A stretch of DNA of 64,000 bases, from assembly GCA_964019135.1 (NCBI GenBank), contig OZ025253.1, forward strand, positions 6,143,059 to 6,207,058. The letters run 5' to 3'. This stretch comes from Arenicola marina (taxonomy: Eukaryota; Annelida; Polychaeta; Arenicolidae). Every line of letters starts with the position of its first letter. Position 1 is the stretch's first letter. The notes beneath the pieces were generated by a model, which made no database searches, was not told the origin of the DNA, and saw only the letters and a list, made by a program, of their open reading frames with translations. The translations under genes were made by a program, and so were the position numbers. This document shows, in pieces, positions 34,615 through 47,605 of the stretch.

Positions 34615-34989
34615 CTATTTCATCAACTCCTTTTTGACGAATATGAAGTCATCGACGTATAGACCAATGCGCTCGTCGTGAAAGTGAATGTCGGCGTGAC
34701 TGACGTATCCTTGAGATCCCATGAACTCTAGGTACGACTGCTTCCCGCTCCGGCCGTGTGCGTACTCCACGGCCAGGGTCGATATATCCAGACGATCAAA
34801 GGGAATCGTCTTCAGGACCTCCAGTTCGAATCCCTCGACATCCAGACTGAAGAAGTCCACGTGAGTGATCTTGAGAGCTAGAAGGATTGACTCCAGTGGG
34901 AAGCAGGGCACTTTTGTACCTCCTTTCCCCTTTGCCTTCGTCTTGTCCAGCAGTTTCCCGAGGCCTCCCGAAGATTCCTTGAACTCCAT
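34615..34989 (-). CDS. Gene copy 2, last coding exon
   Basis: 124 codons and TAA, with acceptor TAG directly before ATG-GAG-TTC. It keeps FFSLDVEGFELEVLK and the full C-terminus including the YVSHAD stretch that copy 3 has lost. Confidence 0.88.
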   Translation of the reverse strand: MEFKESSGGLGKLLDKTKAKGKGGTKVPCFPLESILLALKITHVDFFSLDVEGFELEVLKTIPFDRLDISTLAVEYAHGRSGKQSYLEFMGSQGYVSHADIHFHDERIGLYVDDFIFVKKELMK

Positions 34990-37900
34990 CTAGCGGTAGA
35001 GGAAGAAAGGAACATACAGAAAAAGAACGCACGCTAAGGATCGCAACAACGAATGTGTATTGCGTTTTAGGGTTTAAAGGGGAAGCCAATTCGGGCCTTA
35101 AGGGCAGTGCCAATGAGATGATATAGTCCAAATATAAGTTTTCTGAAAACAATTAATAGTTACGAATTAGCATAGCAGAAAAGTATTTCATGCTCAAAAC
35201 CCCTATTGTCGCCCATAAGCGTACTTTCAATTTAATTCCCCCCGGCCTCCTGTCAACCAATCAGGATGAAGGACCGTACGCGGGTCACCACGTCACGGGA
35301 GCGAGTGATGGCGTACATGTGCATGTAAATACAGACCAGAAGATATGGAGCGGTTTCTAGTTATATGATGAATTCAACTATGGAACGTGCGTATGTGGAT
35401 TTGTAAAGCCGTGAACTATTTAACATGTTTAATGACCTCACTGGGTAACGAGTTTCGGAGAGTCGATTGACTAACTAACCATCTAAACTTACTTTAAGAA
35501 AAACAGAAAACTAATGACTGGGCTGCAGTGGGTTGTGGGTGTGGCGGGGAGGGGGGGGGGGTTCCGAACCCGGGGTAGTCACCGGTTCAGAAGTCACACC
35601 GTTTCACTTGTGATATGTAGGCCTAGGTAAATGGTAGCGCCGTGAAGACTTTTGTTCTCACGTTACGCGATCCAGCCAATACAATTAATTGTGATTACAT
35701 AAACTATATATCCTAAAGCCCTGGCAGCTAATACGATTGACGTCAGGTGAGTTACTTTTGAACTCACGAGTCAAGTAATTGAGGCTTGATGACGGGCTGC
35801 AACGGCGGGCGGGTGAGATGGCAAATATCTGACCGCTACCGTGACGTCATCATCAGCTGCAATACGCTAACTCTATGGCGGGGGCAGTAGTTAGCGTTAA
35901 ATCGATGATTACTCAGTTATCAGATTCATCAAAATATGGCCTTCTGGGGATGAACGCCTTTGGTTTCATAATTTCAATAAAAAAATTATTTATCGCTGGT
36001 CTTGGCTTTCCCCTTAAGTATGAAGCTTTAATCTGTGTAGGTAAATATGCCGCATATCGCGTCAGTGGGGCAGTAGCAAGGTAGAAACACCCTACTCTTT
36101 GCGAAAGAGTAGGGTGTTACTCCTGGAAACCTGGCGACACTGGGGCGGATCAATGTAATGAAAAGGAGAGGTCGCCACCAGGTCATGATGAAGTCGAGAT
36201 CTACTCCTCCAACTCATTCATTGATTGTCTCCAGATGTTCCTAAGTTAGTCCTAGTGTGCACAGGACGGGCCTAAATCGACAATCATGTGGATATATCGC
36301 TGTATTCGCAACGCTTGATCTTAGGCCAGGTTAATATCAACTTATGTAGATCAGATGGGAACTTGAACTAAATCGAATATACCACTCGAGAACATAGTAG
36401 CAGCTGCAGAACCATCCGTTCCTACTTCGTTGGCAACCGTTATAACGACATTGACATTGGTGTCCGTGGCCATTTCATCAGTGGCGTCTTGCAAGTTATT
36501 GGATCGTTCAAGCCATCTGATGCCCACAACAAAAAGTTTATTGTTTTTATACAATATTCGAAGGCAACATCTTATCACAATGGGCCGTTCAGCTCCTTTT
36601 TCGGCCTCTCACAGCTGCCAGGAATCAATACAAGGACACTTTGGAACGGCTCTGGCATGTGTTTAACACACGACGTCAGTTGCCATTACGACGGTAACGA
36701 ATATGAGTTTAATTCTCCTTGATAATGCTATACAGTGGAAGTTAAGTTTACCTATGTAAACCAACTGCGACGTGACCAGTGTGCTTCAATCCGGTCCTTA
36801 AATGTTTGTCCGTGACGTCACGTGGCCGTCAGCAGACCCTTACCCCTGTCTCTCCGTGACGTCACGATCAGCCAGCCCTTACCGCTGTCTCTCCTTGACG
36901 TCACGTGACCGTCACCGGACCCTTACCTCTGTCTTTCCGTGACGTCACGATCAGCCGGCCCTTACCTCTGCCTCTCCGTGACGTCATGATCAACCAGCCC
37001 CTACCTCTGTCTCTCCATGACGTCACGATCAGCCTGCTCTTACCTCTGTCTCTCCAGGACGTTACGATCAGCCGCCCCTTGCTTACCTTTCTCTCCATGA
37101 CGTCACGATCAGCCAGCCCTTACCTCTGTCTCTCCATGACGTCAGGATCAGCCGGCCCTTACCTCTGTCTCTCGGTGATGTCACGATCAGCCGACCCTTA
37201 CCTCTGTCTCTCCATGACGTCATGATCAGCCGACCCTTACCTCTGTCTCTCTATGACATCACAATAAACCACCCCTTACTTACCTTTGTATCTTCGTGAC
37301 GTCACGGCCAGCCAGCCCTTATCGATGTCTCTCCATGACGTCACGATCAGCCGCCCCTTATATACCTAATGTCTCTTCGTGACGTCCCGATCAGCCAGCC
37401 CTTATCTCTGTCTCTCCATGACGTCACGATCAGCCTGCCCTTACATCTGTCTCTCCGTGACGTCACGATCAGCCGGCCGCTACCTCTGTCTCTCCTTGAC
37501 GTCACGATCAGCCGGCCCTTACCTCTGCCTCTCCGTGATGTCACGATCAGCCGGCCCTTACCTCTGCCTCTCCGTGACGTCACGATCAGCCGGGAATGTA
37601 CTTACCTCTATTGGGTAGTCATAAGGGCTGAGGCAGGCGTTGATGCTGGGCGACTTTCTGTTCTTGCCCCGCAGCTGGGTGTAGAAGTAGGGGTCCATCT
37701 CGATGAGGACGCCCCGCCAGCCATCCTGCTGCTCCAGTGCCATCGTGTTGGAGGACCGCTCCCCGTCCAGCGCGCCACACTCGATGAAGAAGCCATTCTT
37801 CTGTGAAAACCAACGTCATGGTACAGTGTTCTACCATAAAGAAGTACCAAAGGGTGCCTTTCTGTGGGCCAGGACCCATAATACCAAGCGTGATATCCGA

Positions 37901-39907
37901 GTTTGCGATAGAGCTACGTCGTATGCCAATACAATGTTCAGACCGGTCATTTTAGCGCATTTAGGCGCAACGGAACCAGCCTAGTCCGTTAATTTTCAAT
38001 CAGCCGCCATTTTTTCTACCGAATGTCACGTGTTCTTTTGAATGGTGAAGATGCTAATGTTACTTTGATATGTAACTAGCAATCTCAGTATGATCATATC
38101 TGTTAATCAGTTAATAGAAAGATAGAACTATTGAAGCGCAACGATTGGGCCAATCCATATACTATCTAGATTGTTGTATTTCTGTTCCTGTTTACATTTG
38201 TCAATTTGTTTATATAATGATTCTGATTTATCCGAATTTACTTGATGGCTGCGCGGAAAATTATTGGAGTACTACATTATGGGACTACGTGTTGGTATCA
38301 CCCCTACACTATGGTGAGAAGAACGAATGGACTCGTCCAAGTGAAATCCCCCTGACAACGCGGATTGTTTACCGATTGGCGTCAAACGCGAGACGATGTA
38401 GCGGCAGTTTACACGGGAGTTTACGTGATTCTCAACCACCAACGAAATAAACCACCTCCTCCACGCCGCCTCCACTTTGCATGTGACGCGAGTCAACAGG
38501 GTCTGAGCTAAATTTCATATAATGTCTCCTGATATAGGTCATTAGGTTTTTAAGCAATAATAATACAGTATGCAACTGGATGAGACTTGCTCACGAGCCG
38601 CTTAAATATCGTATATAATCATTGTATCATGAAGCTATATTGTTATTGTTATTAGCATTACAGCATATGTTTGTGGATAATTTCAAAATTGTGTGTTGAG
38701 GTGAGTTATTAGGTTTTAAAATACAACACATGTTGAAATGATGACCCGTATTTACGCGGTATTAAGTATCGTATATCACGTCTCATTGTAATTGATACCT
38801 CAGCGTATGTATTTGGATAATTTCAGAAATATCTATTGAACTAAGTTATAAAGTTTAAATAAATGGTAAATGATCCATTGATCCGTGATTTCCATATTTG
38901 TACTAGGCGCTTGTCCCCTCACCTTCCCTGCTAAGTATGAAGGCAACACCTATTTTCATAGAGCCTTTCATAAATATCCATAGTGGACTGCATAATATGA
39001 TATATCTATATATATATCAATAAGTATCCATTAATATTTGCCTGTCTAACATCTGATTGCCACAGATGCGTATTACATTTAATTCTTAGTGGTAATGTTT
39101 TACCACCACATTTGTCATTAGGAATGTGTTTTCGCCTCACCCTTTTGCGTGGCGATATGTTTTCCGCCAAAGTTTTTTCCATTTGTGATGTGTTTTTCCG
39201 CCACATGTTTATCAGTGGCGATGTGTTTTTTTCCGCCACTGATAATTTTAAACTTCGTACTCTCGGCATTAAAGTTGCCCTATCCAACTACTTACATAAG
39301 TCTTTGGGTTATTCTATTAGAATACAGGGAACGAGCTGCGGGCGAGCCAGCTATAGCACCCTTTCGTAGCGCTAGATATGAATATTTCTTCTAGCGAATA
39401 AGCCTCAGCTTCTGCTCCTTGCTAACCTTTTCTTCATTATTTTGATTTGTGTACTCTTCATGGCAATGCAGATTATTATTATACCGAAGTAATGCACCCA
39501 TTATATAGTTAACGGACCTTGTTGTGGAGGACTTCGGAGACCGCCTTCGACTGTGGGGTGGTGACTATTTTCCGAGATGTTTTCACCATGTGGTCCGAGG
39601 GTGGGTCCATTAGGGCTTGCACCAAGGCGATGACATCGGGGTCACGTGCTCCGGCTTTCCGGGCGATCAGCTCATCCAGCCTCGCTTTCAAAACCGCGTC
39701 ATATTGCGTCACGATGGCGTTGACGCGTCGCTCAACAAGTGGCACTGCGGCCTCGGCGGAGTTGGGTTCGGGACCATTGTCATTGGACACGTAGGACAGT
39801 GGTCGGTGCGAGGAGGTGTGATTGGACAGCATGGCTATGTACACGTAGGCGGCGTGCACCCCAAGCACTACCAGCAGAGTCTTCAGCCATAGTGGATAGC
39901 GCTGCAT
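34615..39907 (-). CDS. FkbM-type methyltransferase, type II membrane protein, copy 2 (join 39907-39518, 37800-37606, 34989-34615)
   Basis: Same three-exon structure and 319-residue length as copy 1, with no stops or frameshifts. The anchor, both SAM-binding blocks and SLDVEG are intact. Substitutions relative to copy 1 cluster in the stem of the first exon (for example HTA to HAA, YVF to YVY, QYDM to QYDA) and in the linker of the last exon (SGQLG to SGGLG, ARGK to AKGK). The first-exon donor is GTCCGT rather than GTCAGT. A truncated LINE sits about 120 bp past the stop codon and could lie in the 3' UTR. Function as for copy 1: predicted SAM-dependent methyltransferase of unknown substrate. 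Confidence 0.85.
34990..36811. other. Intron between last and middle exons, copy 2, non-repeat part
   Basis: Equivalent of 7403-9243. It has a poly(G) tract near 35551-35560 and several small indels that break the frames open in units 1 and 3. Confidence 0.55.
36086..36118. other. Intronic perfect hairpin, unit 2
   Basis: AACACCCTACTCTTT (36086-36100) and AAAGAGTAGGGTGTT (36104-36118) form a perfect 15-bp stem with a three-base GCG loop. It lies at the end of a 200-bp stretch conserved in all three units. Confidence 0.8.
36812..37593. repeat. 39-bp intronic minisatellite with CRE palindromes, copy 2
   Basis: About 20 units in the same intronic place. Nine units keep the exact CTTACCTCT (donor-like AGAGGTAAG on the gene strand) and most keep TGACGTCA. 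Unit order differs from copies 1 and 3. Confidence 0.92.
37606..37800 (-). CDS. Gene copy 2, middle coding exon
   Basis: 65 codons in phase 0. The acceptor CACAG lies just above 37800, and donor GAG|GTAAGT at 37606-37600 borders the shorter 39-bp array. The open frame is intact through the SAM-binding loop and LIEMDP. Confidence 0.9.
37801..39088. other. Intron between first and middle exons, copy 2, first part
   Basis: Equivalent of 10432-11853 with a deletion of about 135 bp near 38052 relative to units 1 and 3. No exon recognised. Confidence 0.55.
39089..39245. repeat. Tandem short stem-loops, unit 2
   Basis: Same array with the terminal hairpin complete: TTATCAGTGGCG at 39209-39220 pairs perfectly with CGCCACTGATAA at 39234-39245 across a 13-nt loop. 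Confidence 0.75.
39518..39907 (-). CDS. Gene copy 2, first coding exon
   Basis: 130 codons. The acceptor AG is at 39918-39917 with nine bases before the ATG, as in copy 1. The donor AAG|GTCCGT (39517-39512) is weaker than in copy 1 because +4 has changed from A to C. Confidence 0.82.
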
Positions 39908-39932
39908 GGGGTTGACCTGCAACAAATTGCAA

Positions 39933-40650
39933 TGGACATGGGTCAGAAACACACACAAGCCAGGCGGTGGGATGAGCTTTCTCTCTTCTTTCCCTCTACC
40001 CGAAATGGGTCAGAAACACACACAAGCCAGACGGCGAGACGGGCTTTCTCTCTTCTCTAACTCTACCAGACATGGGTCAGAAACACGCATAAGGCAGGCA
40101 GTGAGATGGGCTTTCTCTCGCCTCTCACTCTACTGGACGTGGGTCACAAGCACGCACAAGGCAGGCAGTGAGATGGGCTTTTTCTCTTCTCAAACTCTAC
40201 CAGACATGGGTCAGAAACACACACAAGGCAGGGGGTGAGACGGGCTTTCTCTCTTCTCTCTTACATGGATCAGAAACACACACAAGGCAGGCGGTGAGAT
40301 GCGCTTTCTCTTATCTCTTATCTCTACCGGACATGGGTCAGAAACACGCACAAGCCAGACGGTGAGATGGGCTTTCTCTCTTCTCTCACTCTACTAGACA
40401 TGGGTCAGAAACACACACAAGGCAGGCGGTGAGATGCGCTTTCTCTCTTCTCTCACTCTACTAGACATGGGTCAGAAACACACACAAGCCAGACGGTGAG
40501 ATGGGCTTTTTCTCTTCTTTCACTCTACTAGACATGGGTCAGAAACACACACAAGCCAGACTGTGAGATGGGCTTTCTCTCTTCTCTCACCCTACCGGAC
40601 ATGGGTCAGAAACACACACAAGCCAGACGGTGAGATGGGCTTTCTCTTTC
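39933..40650. repeat. 67-bp minisatellite upstream of first coding exon, copy 2
   Basis: About 11 units, the shortest of the three arrays, in the same position relative to the first coding exon. Confidence 0.94.
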
Positions 40651-40857
40651 GACTGTCGTCTTTGCATTTTATGCTTACACTCTTCAGATCCGGTCTCAGC
40701 GACAGGGACACCGGTGCAAGTGATAGTACAAACAGTAGGGCTATTCGTTGGCTACCTTGGCGTATATGGGGTGACATATGGAACGTTTTTGATACTAAAA
40801 CTTGCATAGGAGGTTTTTTAGGCATCGTACTGTGCAACGAGATGGGTCGACAGTCTG

Positions 40858-40878
40858 AAGATAGATAGAGAGGTAGAG

Positions 40879-40926
<48 letters not shown>
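40858..40926. repeat. (GA)n microsatellite, unit 2
   Basis: Same position as in the other units, with the longest pure GA run of the three. Confidence 0.95.
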
Positions 40927-40928
<2 letters not shown>

Positions 40929-40937
40929 GTCTTATTC

Positions 40938-41150
40938 TCATTGCCCCCCCAATTTAATGCCGAGCAAACCCAATTTTGATGTGTGACCAAGACTCAAAAA
41001 CTCAGAACTTGGTCCAAGTAGACCAGACGACTTGTGTACTTTCAGGTGGTGTATAGCCTCAGAACACTCACTTTCAATGAATGGTAATTCACAAACATAC
41101 CTTTCACCTTCCTTCAGAATATTTTTCCACCTTTGTGCCATTTACACACT
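40938..41150 (-). mobile_element. Decayed LINE reverse-transcriptase fragment, unit 2
   Basis: Same remnant (frame 41141-40938) with HKSSGLLG in place of HKSPGLHG. Confidence 0.6.
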
Positions 41151-42709
41151 CAGGCATCCACAATTACGAATAATAATGTTCATACCGGCAAGCTGTCTTG
41201 CGTTCCTTATTAGACGAATGCACCAAAGAAATGATATGAAGAGTGCCCCAGTTCAGACTTTGGTCAAGTCGAAGATAAGAACGACACAGCCATGTTTTTT
41301 TTTCTTAGTAACGAACTGACTGATACATGTACAAGTCCTACCCAACATAGATCGCCTTGCTCTATTAAACCAAACCCCAGGAAATAGTCGCCCAAAACGG
41401 AAAGCCAGCTGTTCTGACACTAATGTAGGTAATTTAGAGACTTACGATGACATTAATGGCGAGGGTGAGATATGTGCTGCTACAGTTGATGAAGGGCCAA
41501 TACAATTCTAACGCCATCCAAAACTCGAGTTATTACTATTATTAAGAGTTGAATTTAAATTTGATTCAGTCTCACATAGGGCTGCTGGGCGTTAACATCC
41601 CTTCTTGGTTCTTTGGTTTAACTTTCGAATACAACGAACTAAATTGTTTCGCGGTTACAAGCCTTGCCAGATGTTGTGAGGCAGTCGCCTTCCTCGCGCT
41701 TGTCAAGTATGTCGTAACCAAAAAACGGCACGCCCACCTAGCCCACCTAGGCAGCCAGACGGCTGGGCCATTACTTGGGACTTTGAACCCGATACTCGCT
41801 CGCATATATCAGGTGCGGTTTAGTACTGAATACTGCCCCTATGTATACGTTTGACGAGTTGCTATAACTGGTGTACACGGTGCGCAATATTCTCTCTGAA
41901 TGTGGGTATCGGGATGTCTACGAAACTAAATTACCCTGTGATGTCGCCCGAATAAACTTACGAATATCCCAAATGCAAGAAAGAGAATGGAGACAAACTA
42001 TAGCGAAAAATTCAAAGCTAAAATTTTATAACAATTTTAATTTGATTGCAACGTTGAAGACTACGTTACAAGAAATCTAACTCAAGGCGAGCGGTCTGTC
42101 GTAGCGCAATTAAGGATGGGCGTGTTACTATTGAGAGTGGAAACGGAACCATTTGACAACACATTTGTGAGAGGAACGTAGGCCTATATGTTTATTTTGT
42201 GAAGATAACGTGATGGAAACTGAGCTTCAATTTGTATTTGAATGTAACTGTTATAACGAATTTCGGCATGACTGGTTGTACAATGTACATAGTTGATGCC
42301 CTACCTTCAGTAGTTTTACTGGAGATCAACAACTAATTTACATAATTAGTTTAACCATTATTCACGTCAATTAGCAAAATACACTAGACACTGTTTAGGA
42401 AAGAGGAAGACCGCACAATAACGAAGTAACCAGATTCGTGAAAGCTAATAGATTTTCTTAGACTAGAGGGACTTGTAACACAACTATAATTGTGATAATC
42501 TAGAAAATGAATAATCAACTATTTAACACTTGAGGCAAAACGCTTTATATTCTGGAATAAACGGGAAGGAGATCAACCAAACTGGCATAATGTTATCCTC
42601 CAACACACAGCATAGGTACGTTTCGACCAACAAATTGTGTTGTCAAGTGTCGGTATTGTCTTGCTATTGTTGTGATTGCCAATGTCTGTCTGTCTTGTAA
42701 TGTCATAAG

Positions 42710-42744
<35 letters not shown>

Positions 42745-42909
42745 CAATACTTTCGATGATGTCAATCTGAAGTTGTATTTTGATATAATAACGGCTTATA
42801 TGTTACAAGTGTTATGAGTTGTTGAATTGCATATGTAGATATGAATATCTTATCAATATAAAATAAAAATTTAAATCAAATCAAAAAATTCCCGGGATAA
42901 TGAAATAAG
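41151..42909. other. Upstream region, unit 2, no gene recognised
   Basis: Equivalent of 14721-16460, with a longer (TA)n run at 42718-42744. No exon or promoter identified. Confidence 0.5.
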
Positions 42910-43378
42910 GTTGCGGGGCACTTGCTCAAGGTGCAGGTGCCAGGGTTCGAACCCATGACCTGTTAAATTGCATTCGGTTAGGTTTGGTTAAGTTTTAAGT
43001 AATTTTCAACCTCTGTAGGCTATATCGCGACAGTGGGAAGGATCAATGCAGAGAGGAGCCATGTCTCCTGGAGTAAACCTATACTCTTGGCGAAAGAACA
43101 ATATGGGATCGTACATCTTGCACAAACATATATATTATGCCACATGTGAGGTTCGAACTACGCACAGGTCACTTTGGCTGGCCTAGTAGGGCACAATTGA
43201 CAATCGCCGAACGTGTTACCCACTAGGCCACTTTGTGAGCTCCAAGCCCTCGGCTTTGGTGCACGTCAAGGATGAATGGATGAAACAGTTCCGATATTAG
43301 GTACCCCCCGAACCCGGATTCTAACCCAGGATCTACGGTCTAGCGCGCTAACCATTACGCCAGAGCCTTATTATGTGC
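42910..43378 (-). mobile_element. Cluster of tRNA-derived SINE pieces, unit 2
   Basis: Same three segments: B box near 42943-42953, A plus B pair at 43141-43240, and the tRNA-spaced piece at 43303-43377. Confidence 0.65.
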
Positions 43379-43689
43379 GTATGCAATGACACCACAACGA
43401 AAACTCATATACGCAAAGCTTTTCCACTCCGTCTCAAAACACTTGAATAATAAGGCTTCAATTGTAAGTGCCCAGAAGGGAAAGGGCATCGTGAGTTGAG
43501 TGTTAAATTAGAGAAGTCCTAACCATCGATAAAAACCGTCGTTATAAGGTTGAAGGGAAAAACTATTTCTCAAACCTTTCGTGTCCTATAGATATCAATG
43601 TTAAATAACTGCAAGAATAAAACAATTCCAAGTAAAATAACCGTTGTTAATACAAAATAAATGTTCTTAAAATATACCTTTTATACTGT

Positions 43690-43868
43690 AACACAAATGT
43701 TATTCAACTAGGCTTAATGTAAAATAACTGCTATTGAACTAGGTTTAATATAAAATAAATGTTATTAGAATACGCTTAATGTAAAATAAATGTTATTAAG
43801 ATAGGCTTAAAGTAAAATAAATGCTATTAAGATAGGCCTAATGTAAAATAAATATGATTAAAATAAGC
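43690..43868. repeat. 31-bp AT-rich array, unit 2
   Basis: Same copies in the same order as at 17240-17420; no change in copy number. Confidence 0.85.
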
Positions 43869-46105
43869 TGTGGGTAACATTAATTTATGTCAAGTACATT
43901 GAATGTAAAGTCAAATTGACATTACATATTTGACATTAAAGTAAGTTGTCATATTAGCGTTCAGATACTAAGTAGGTTAAACCACGAGGAAGGGGGTTAT
44001 ATCCGCCAGCAATATATACGCCACTAAATAATGAATACCACTGAGTGACCGTCTCACTTTCTATGAATATCTGAACGCCGATACCACACCTGAATGGAGT
44101 CCGGTGGCAGTAGGTTCGCATTTCTAAGAGTTGACATCTAATAATTAACTAATAAAGTCAACACCATGTGACATGAAAAAGACGCACACACACAAAAGCA
44201 GCTGGTATAAAGTTTGTCCTTGTCCGATATCTCATTATGGACATTGAAAACTCGGACTTTCGCGCATGACGTCAGGCTAATTATAGGCTATTTTTAGACC
44301 ACACCCCCATGGAGTGGGCGCTGACTGCATGCCTCCAGGTATTACTCCCCACTACGTGCTCGGGCTCATATGTTGTATGGCCGACCTAATTGTGGAAATG
44401 TACCGACACCACTGACAGAATTCATGGCAAAAATGGGTAGGCAATGACAATGAGTCTATTTATGCCTAAATTATATCGGTCCCCATATTTAGGCCATATC
44501 CTAGAGCTGAATCACTCATCCAATGATGTAATCAATCGATGAGTCATTCAGCACTAGTCCTATCTATATGACTACCCCCACCACCCACTGGAACCCAAAG
44601 ACCGGGGCCTCGAGGTCCGGACTTTTGTGTGATATCTATATGACTACCCCCAACACAAACGGGAACCCAAAGACCGGGTCGTGTCATATCTATATGACTA
44701 CTCTCACTATCCACTAGGACCCTAGTATATCTGGCTAATTTTAATTCGAATTCGAAACTTTGAGAACACCAGATTCCTTTCCCTGAGTTTGACCCTAAAA
44801 AAGGGAGGTGGGTGGTCCGGACTCTCCCTTTTATACCCTGGATCCCTGGTCGACATAGATATAGCATTCATGAGGGGCAAACCTGGCGGCGGGGGATACC
44901 CCCCTCTAAATCGCGAATCCCCAAGGATACGGATAAAGATCCCTAAAAAATGCCAACCGCTGATCGCGAATCTCCAAGAATTACTGGATGCCAATCGCGG
45001 AGATCGGAAAATGTCCCCCCCCCCCCCACCCAATTCATGAGATTCCATGCCTCGGAAAGCTAACAATGTATGAAGTACGACTTTGATCCTAACATGTGCA
45101 ATTAAATAAAGTCCCGAAGAGTCGTTTTCTTAAATCCACAGCCAAGCCAGATAGCGCTGAATTACACACAACAAATATCTTTCAAATATACATACACAAA
45201 TATCAGATAATGCTGACCCGATACCGCCTAACATCCATTCGTTTACCGAATAAATATAGGAATATTTAGGATCAAAGTCCCCATTAATGCTACAAAAATA
45301 TAGGTATTTCTTCAACATTCAGACAGGGGCTTTTGTCCAAGTGTACTTTTGGGGCCGGATTTTGTGCTCGCCGGGGCTTTTATCACCCCCCCCCCCCCTA
45401 TGAAGTAGTCCCACCCTCAGCGTCCACAATTACGTAAAATTTATCTCGATGTGCCCATCTGAGACTGAAGCCTGATCACCATTGCAGCTCTTCACTATAT
45501 AGTCCAGTTAAAATCGAAAGTGTTTAAAATTCTAGCTCTTGACTATACATTCCAGTTGATTTAAATTTTTTTTAAATAATTAATCTTTGTATAGATTACC
45601 ATGACTGTCAGTTACTGACGTCTCGCTTCGTGCATGGGAATCGACACATCAACAATATGCTAAAGTATTTAGTGTATGTGTAACATAATGAAATTGATCG
45701 ATATATACATATATATACAACAAACTTTCCCTCAAGCTCTGACATTCGTTTTCTCACCGCCATTAAGCTGTAATGCCCTAGTATTCCAATTGTTGAACCT
45801 CCGCGGATCCTATTTGAAGACACAAACGGCCAATAGTCCTGTTCGCTTCAGTAAGGGGAGTATATTGACAGGGATGACGAGTGGGTAACTCTCAAAACGC
45901 CACAGCCTGAAGCAAAAAAACCCGCTCAAGCCCACGCACGGGTGTGTATCGGCGGAAGATGACGCAAGGTCCACCCGAGACGCACGCACTGCGCAAGCGC
46001 ACTGAAGGCAACCGATAAACTGATTGTCTAGACTCCCGTGGTGATATTATATAGGGGGGGGCGCAAGGGGTATTTCCGTTCCTCCAAAACGGGGTTTTCA
46101 TTTCA
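43869..46105. other. Inter-gene region, unit 2
   Basis: Equivalent of 17421-19805, with deletions near 44930. C runs near 45015-45027 and 45386-45397. Nothing coding recognised. Confidence 0.5.
44560..44735. repeat. Three-copy TATCTATATGACTACC repeat, unit 2
   Basis: Same three copies as at 18111-18275. Confidence 0.8.
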
Positions 46106-46345
46106 CCGTGAACGTAAGTAACGTTTCGAAAGTAATTCTTCGTGAACTGGGAATGAGATATTAGCCGACCATCTTGATTAAGGACTTACATTAATCGTGA
46201 ACTGAGAATTTTAATATGAAATAACCGTGAATTGGGAAATCGCCAATTTATGTCATGTGTCCGTCCCTTCATTTGTATGCGCGGAGTTCTCAATTTAATT
46301 CATCGTGACCTGCAAATAAAAAAAAATGTTCTTCGTGATTTGGGA
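46106..46345. repeat. Degenerate CGTGAACTGGGAA repeats, unit 2
   Basis: Same series, with the first motif altered; followed by the C-rich tract at about 46352-46394. Confidence 0.6.
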
Positions 46346-46853
46346 ACTCGACCCCCCCCCCTCCCCCCACCGCCGCCCCACCCCCCCTGCCCACCCCTGT
46401 GTAAGGTTGAGATGGCCAACTCCGCCGACTGGCCGTGCACATCCAGTGGCTCCCCCAAACGGAGGTAATGTCCAACTAACGCGCACAGTGATCATCTGAA
46501 TCATGGCAACATATATCAGGCTTCAGCATTTCAAGAAGCAAGTCAATGCTGGTGTATGGCAAGCCCTTGTGTCTTTTCATACTTATTTGGACATTTTATC
46601 TAAATAATTTTGCACATATCCAAATGCACTTATCATTGAATGATTTCAACATATTTATATTTGATTAATATTTCCACATGTCATTAATTCAATTCGGCGT
46701 TAATTTCAGGTAAACACAAATATTTGCACAAATCTTTACATAATTGCAGTTTTGTGCAAATATTTCCACATGCTATGCGCAAATATTTAATTGCACGTAT
46801 ATGGCACGAAATATTTAGAGATATATAGACCAATCATTTATTGATATGTTGAA

Positions 46854-46940
46854 TTGATTTCATGATATGTTATTTGATTTCATGATATGTTATTTGATTT
46901 CATGATATGTTATTTGATTTCATGATATGTTATTTGATTT
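46854..46940. repeat. 20-bp array expanded in unit 2
   Basis: Four tandem copies of GATTTCATGATATGTTATTT. Unit 1 has one copy at the matching place (about 21604-21625). Confidence 0.93.
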
Positions 46941-47435
46941 TATAATATGTAGAATTGATTTAATAATGTGGATCTATGTTGAATCGTTTACTGATGCGAG
47001 CAAATATCTTGACATGTAAAGTTTTTTAAAGATATGTGTAAATGAGTATTTATAGATAAGTGGACTTGTAATATACTAGCGTGACAGGACATTTCTTGCT
47101 TCGCATCTACTTTTTAGTTTTTTGTAGGTTATAGCATTATCTTCATACAATACGGAACCTAACTATGATTTCCATTTGATAGAGTTAAAAGGTTTCTCAT
47201 GAGAAAAATGCGTATGAGCAGCTTTAACTTAAACTGGCATATGATATGCGACGGTATTATGAATGTGGTGAGGTGAGGTGAGGTGTGGTGGTTATTATTT
47301 ACGGCAAATGCCAAGAGAGAAACTGATACTTGTACCAAACGCGAGCTTCGCACGCCACACCTGTATGGGTACATCATGACTGTACCTTTATGGGTACATC
47401 ATGACTGTGCGGCGGGGCTCGCATCCATAGTGAAG

Positions 47436-47605
47436 GGGGGGGGGCGGCTCGATGGCTCAGTGGGTTAGATGCTTCGGCAATTTTACTAGGACATTCTATA
47501 GCCGTAGCAGACATAGGTATCGTCTGTACTTTGGTATCGTCCACCCCGTGTCTCCAGTACTAGCCTCTATAGGCGCGAACGTATGAACACCCATAAAATA
47601 CCTCA
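47436..47605 (+). mobile_element. tRNA-like SINE head, plus strand, unit 2/3 junction
   Basis: Same element as at 22389-22555, in the same place before the next unit. TGCTTCGGC replaces TGCTACGGC, which breaks one pair of the inverted repeat. Confidence 0.5.
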
